Position numbers and translations under genes: made by a program. From contig JAGYMO010000059.1 of NCBI GenBank assembly GCA_018400255.1, positions 1 through 17,038 on the forward strand: a DNA stretch of 17,038 bases, in the 5' to 3' direction. The stretch is from Deltaproteobacteria bacterium (GTDB lineage: Bacteria > Desulfobacterota > DSM-4660 > Desulfatiglandales > B25-G16). The notes beneath the pieces are model-generated. The model ran no database searches. It saw only the letters and a list, made by a program, of their open reading frames with translations, and was not told the origin of the DNA. Numbering within the stretch: the first letter of the stretch is position 1; each line of letters begins with the position of its first letter. Below, piece after piece: positions 13,819 to 17,038 of this stretch.

Positions 13819-14652
13819 TTAAATCTTCCGTGCCTCCTCCTCGCTCATTTTAAAAATATGCTCTTTCGCGGGGAATATTCCCGCCTCGACCTCTTTTTTA
13901 TAATCCTTTAAGGCATTGACAATCATAGGCCCCAACTTTATATATTGCTTAACAAACCTTGGGGTAAAGCGATCAAAAAGGCCTACTGTATCATGGTAAA
14001 CTAAAACTTGACCATCACAATCCCTTCCTGCACCAATACCTATTGTGGGAATGTTAAGATCATCTGTAATTCTTGAGGCAATTACATCTGGAATACATTC
14101 CATGACAACCATAAAGGCCCCGGCATTTTCTAATTCTTTCGCGGAGTTTATCAAGCTTCTAGCACCCTGCGCGTCCTTCCCCTGCACCTTAAAGCCACCT
14201 AACTTAGTGGCCGTTTGAGGCGTTAAACCTATATGTGCGCACACTGGAATACCAGCGCTAACAATGGCCTTCACAACAGGCACTACCTCACTTCCACCTT
14301 CAAGCTTTACCGCGTCACACATCCCCTCCTTTATAAATCTCCCAGCATTTTCAATGGCCTTTTCAACGCTTGTCTGATACGACATAAATGGCATATCCCC
14401 TATAACAAATGCATATTGAACAGCCCTTGTTACCGCCTTCGAATGATGAAGCATTTCTTCCATAGTTACAGATACAGTTGAAGGATAACCGAGCACTACC
14501 ATTCCAAGGGAATCACCAATCAGAATTATATCAATACCGGCTTGATCAACCATTCTAGCAGTTGGATAGTCGTATGCGGTTATCATTGTTATCTTTTTAC
14601 CCGTTTCTTTTTTAACCATCAGGTCCGAAACTGTTATTTTCTTTCTCTCCAT
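13819..14652 (-). CDS. panB: 3-methyl-2-oxobutanoate hydroxymethyltransferase
   Basis: The 277 residues match PanB in length and fold (TIM-barrel). Metal-binding residues are at the expected places: Asp47 (IGDSLG), Asp86 (VIGDMPF) and Glu118 (KLEGG). Glu185 (VMECIP) is the likely catalytic base, and GIGAGRDCDGQVLV follows near 205-218. The enzyme transfers a hydroxymethyl group from 5,10-methylenetetrahydrofolate to 2-oxoisovalerate, giving ketopantoate for coenzyme A synthesis in the cytosol. The start is supported by AAGGAGG 5 nt upstream of the ATG. It stands alone: neither panC nor panD is adjacent. It is divergent from the amidohydrolase gene across 379 bp and 181 nt from the downstream transporter gene. 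Confidence 0.96.
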   Translation of the reverse strand: MERKKITVSDLMVKKETGKKITMITAYDYPTARMVDQAGIDIILIGDSLGMVVLGYPSTVSVTMEEMLHHSKAVTRAVQYAFVIGDMPFMSYQTSVEKAIENAGRFIKEGMCDAVKLEGGSEVVPVVKAIVSAGIPVCAHIGLTPQTATKLGGFKVQGKDAQGARSLINSAKELENAGAFMVVMECIPDVIASRITDDLNIPTIGIGAGRDCDGQVLVYHDTVGLFDRFTPRFVKQYIKLGPMIVNALKDYKKEVEAGIFPAKEHIFKMSEEEARKI

Positions 14653-15031
14653 ATTTACCTCCTTAAAACTATTATCTTACTCCATACAGCCTTCTTTTAT
14701 GTAAAAAATTATTTTTGATCAAAATGAAATATCGCTTGTCGTCGAATAAGACTCTCTAAAACAATAATAGGCTAACATATTTTACGATAAAATATTATAA
14801 AATCCGGTCGTGTCCACCTTGCACTCATAAACCGAATGTGATAGCCTTCTCAGGCTGATTCAAATACATTATTCTCTCTTTTTCATGCCATCTAGCTCTA
14901 TATTTTTTTAATTATATAACACATTCCGTTTCGAAGCACTAATAAACCGACGGTGCCGATTCAATTAGCCACAAAAGCGAAGTTAACTAAAAGATACAAT
15001 TGATCGTATTACAGCCTAAGGAGATTTTAAA
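14653..15031. promoter_or_regulatory. Divergent promoter region between panB and the amidohydrolase gene
   Basis: It contains the ribosome sites of both genes (panB AAGGAGG at the left, AAGGAG at 15018-15023 on the right). It also has an AT-only dyad ATATTTTA-CGA-TAAAATAT (14777-14795) and a small AGCCT-TCTC-AGGCT hairpin (14843-14856). Both promoters must lie here, but no box pair stands out; a TTGCAC/TAGCCT pair 17 nt apart on the plus strand (14818-14846) is weak. Confidence 0.45.
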
Positions 15032-16810
15032 ATGTTATCGCATAATATATTATCCATTGCGGGGGTAGACAGGACAGAAGAATTGATGAATGTAGCACGT
15101 GGGGAAAAAAAATCAGATATAGCCATATTAAATGCCTCCATTGTCAATGTATATAGTGGAGAATTATTGCACCGTTGGTCTGTCACAATTAAAGGCGAAT
15201 GGATAGCCTATGTTGGAGAAGAACCCGAACATACAATAGGACCTCATACAAAGATTATTGATGCTGACGGAAAAACGCTTATTCCAGGCCTAATTGATGG
15301 TCATACCCACCTCGCCTGGCTGTCAAATCCATACGAATTCTTGAAATATGGCATGATTGGCGGTACAACAACCATTATAACCGAGACAATGGAGGTCTTT
15401 CCTGTATCAGGCTACAATGGCGTAATTGATTTTCTAAACGCCCTCAATGACCAACCTATAAAAATATTTGCCACCGCCCCATTTATGGCATCCATAAGCA
15501 AAAAGGCCCGCGGTATTGCCTTAGATACCCTAAAAAGCCTTCTTTTAAGAGATGATATTGTGGGCTTAGGTGAATCTTACTGGCAGACAGTTCTACAAGA
15601 GCCAGAAAAGAATCTGGCCATCTTCCAAGAGGCTGCCGGCACTGGAAAAACCTTAGAGGGGCATTCTGCTGGCGCAAAGGCTGAGAAGCTTATGTCTTAC
15701 GCGATCCCGGGAATTTCCTCCTGTCATGAACCCATAAATCAAGAGGAGGTACTAGAACGTTTAAGGCTCGGAATGTATGTCATGATAAGAGAGGGTAGCA
15801 TACGGAGCGATTTTGATGCCATATGCAGCATCAAGGATTCAGGTATTGATTTCAGAAGGCTAATCTTGGTGACTGATGGCATAGAGCCAAAGGATTTAAT
15901 CTATAAAGGCTACATGGAAACCCTTGTCCAAAAAGCCATTGATTGTGGGTTTGATCCTGTACATGCAATTCAAATGTCAACCATAAATGTTGCGGAACAC
16001 TTTGCTCTTGACAGCATAGTTGGGGGGATTGCCCCAGGAAAATATGCTGATATTCTAATTATACCTGATATTAAAACTATCAGGGCAGAACAGGTGATAA
16101 GTAAAGGTAAAATCATTGCTAGTAATGGAAAACTAACAGTCGTCCCAAGGAAGCATAAGTTTTCCATTGAAAGCCGGAACAGTATCAACATACCAGCTAA
16201 CCTGATGCCACCTGATTTTTCAATTCATTTAAAAACAGATCTTCCGTATGTGAATGTTAGGATAATAGACCAGGTTACACCTCTCGTAACAAAGGAGATA
16301 ATACGATCCATGCCTGTCATTAATGGCGAAATCAGACTAGATACTGATCATGATATACTGAAGGTAGCTGCCATAGACAGAAGGTTTTTACCAGGCAAAA
16401 TGTTTGTTGGGCTTATAAGGGGCTTTCATTTAAGCACCGGAGCTATTGCTTGCAGCGCAGCATGGGATACATCTGATATAATAGTCGTGGGCGAAAATGA
16501 AAGGGATATGTCTGAAGCAACTAACAGGATTCACGAAATACAGGGAGGGGCTGTTGTCTGTGCCAATGGAAAAATAGTAGAAGAGATACCACTTCCCATA
16601 TTTGGTGTTATGGCAGATATTTCATTAGAAAAAATTGCAAAAAAAATGGACACTATAAAAAATATTACAAAAGAGCTTGGATGTCCATTTGAAAACCCTT
16701 TACTAACACTTATTACACTTACAGGCGCAGCTATACCCTTTCTGAGAATATGCGAAGAGGGTCTTGTAAACCTAAGGGATGGAAAAAATTTAGACCTTAT
16801 AGTTCAATAG
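15032..16810 (+). CDS. Adenine-deaminase-like amidohydrolase, divergent active site
   Basis: The 592 residues align along the whole adenine deaminase architecture: a composite beta-barrel start (NASIVNVYSGELL), a TIM-barrel metal-dependent hydrolase domain with GLIDGHTHL (87-95; His91, His93), GES (180-182), GHSAG (210-214), CHEP (231-234) and TDG with Asp282, then GGIAPGKYADILIIPD (331-346). The C-terminal adenine-deaminase domain starts near 425. Several family signatures differ: HxHIES is HTHLAW, DPHEIAN is TETMEVF, TDD is TDG, and HDSHN is WDTSD (478-482). Adenine to hypoxanthine conversion is therefore doubtful; another cyclic amide or amino-heterocycle is likelier. AAGGAG lies 8 nt before the ATG. 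It is the only plus-strand gene, transcribed away from panB. Confidence 0.85.
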   Translation: MLSHNILSIAGVDRTEELMNVARGEKKSDIAILNASIVNVYSGELLHRWSVTIKGEWIAYVGEEPEHTIGPHTKIIDADGKTLIPGLIDGHTHLAWLSNPYEFLKYGMIGGTTTIITETMEVFPVSGYNGVIDFLNALNDQPIKIFATAPFMASISKKARGIALDTLKSLLLRDDIVGLGESYWQTVLQEPEKNLAIFQEAAGTGKTLEGHSAGAKAEKLMSYAIPGISSCHEPINQEEVLERLRLGMYVMIREGSIRSDFDAICSIKDSGIDFRRLILVTDGIEPKDLIYKGYMETLVQKAIDCGFDPVHAIQMSTINVAEHFALDSIVGGIAPGKYADILIIPDIKTIRAEQVISKGKIIASNGKLTVVPRKHKFSIESRNSINIPANLMPPDFSIHLKTDLPYVNVRIIDQVTPLVTKEIIRSMPVINGEIRLDTDHDILKVAAIDRRFLPGKMFVGLIRGFHLSTGAIACSAAWDTSDIIVVGENERDMSEATNRIHEIQGGAVVCANGKIVEEIPLPIFGVMADISLEKIAKKMDTIKNITKELGCPFENPLLTLITLTGAAIPFLRICEEGLVNLRDGKNLDLIVQ

Positions 16811-17038
16811 CCTTAATCCATAAAAAACCTGACGCAGCAACCCATCAAAATTCAGGAAAGCTTTAAAAACTCACTTAATTCACATCCATTTCTTCCAGCC
16901 ATTGAACGTTTTGCTGTTCTGGATTATCAGGGGTCAGGGGCGAGAGATCAGGGTCCAGGGATCAGGGATGAGTAATGAGAGAAAGGGCTCAGGGTACATC
17001 TCTTTTCTCTGCCGCAAAAGTACTCCATCATTACCATG
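16811..17038. other. Right-edge non-coding stretch after the amidohydrolase
   Basis: The part before the heptamer repeat (16811-16925) shows only a weak CCTGA/TCAGG inverted pair (near 16829-16854) followed by AAAGCTTTAAAAAC, not a convincing terminator. No reading frame with a ribosome site was seen. The window ends before any further gene. Confidence 0.5.
16926..16995. repeat. Degenerate 7-bp tandem repeat (ATCAGGG type)
   Basis: Heptamers run in constant phase from 16926: ATCAGGG, GTCAGGG, GCGAGAG, ATCAGGG, TCCAGGG, ATCAGGG, ATGAGTA, ATGAGAG. Looser purine-rich units follow, with a final TCAGGG near 16989. CAGGG begins at 16928, 16935, 16949, 16956 and 16963, all multiples of 7 apart. It is a short intergenic heptanucleotide repeat, strongly G/A on the plus strand. 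Confidence 0.7.

Noticed and set aside
16926..16995. Repeat array considered as a CRISPR
   Set aside because: Units are 7 bp in direct tandem with no spacers and no cas genes.

Overview
The window is AT-rich (by eye, well under 45% GC). It is packed with genes typical of a strictly anaerobic, probably Desulfobacterota-like (former Deltaproteobacteria) bacterium: a TRAP transporter, ferredoxin-linked 2-oxoacid oxidoreductase, TrpB2-type tryptophan synthase, a cytoplasmic molybdopterin enzyme, a dodecin and a purine-type amidohydrolase. The lineage is an inference from gene content. No rRNA, tRNA, CRISPR array or complete insertion sequence was seen. All genes run on the minus strand except the last.

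Reading along the coordinates: an IS200/IS605-like palindrome at the left edge; a dodecin gene with a terminator hairpin; a 0.5-kb gap; a dctP-dctQ-dctM TRAP operon read right to left (3746 to 838), with a hairpin between dctP and dctQ; and a 384-bp regulatory gap with a candidate promoter and several palindromes. Next comes an amino-acid block read right to left: serA, trpB2, a small four-cysteine protein, iorA and iorB (10162 to 4131). After a 643-bp gap with little content lie a molybdopterin oxidoreductase with a small helix-turn-helix protein directly downstream (13255 to 10806), a half-size GDT1/TMEM165 cation transporter, and panB. Past a 379-bp divergent region, a 592-residue adenine-deaminase-like amidohydrolase lies on the plus strand, followed by a degenerate 7-bp tandem repeat.

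The most coherent group is serA-trpB2-Cys4 protein-iorA-iorB. SerA opens the phosphoserine branch. TrpB2 enzymes make tryptophan from indole and, in at least one studied case, O-phosphoserine. IorAB interconverts aryl-pyruvates and aryl-acetyl-CoA using ferredoxin. Together they could salvage indole and arylacetates, or degrade aromatic amino acids. The four-cysteine protein is translationally coupled to iorA.

The strongest candidates for undescribed biochemistry are two divergent enzymes. The molybdopterin protein lacks the canonical second Fe-S cysteine but keeps an adjacent Asp and a Cys in the metal-ligand region. The adenine-deaminase homologue has lost several family-signature residues and probably acts on another substrate. 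No defence system or mobile cargo was found.
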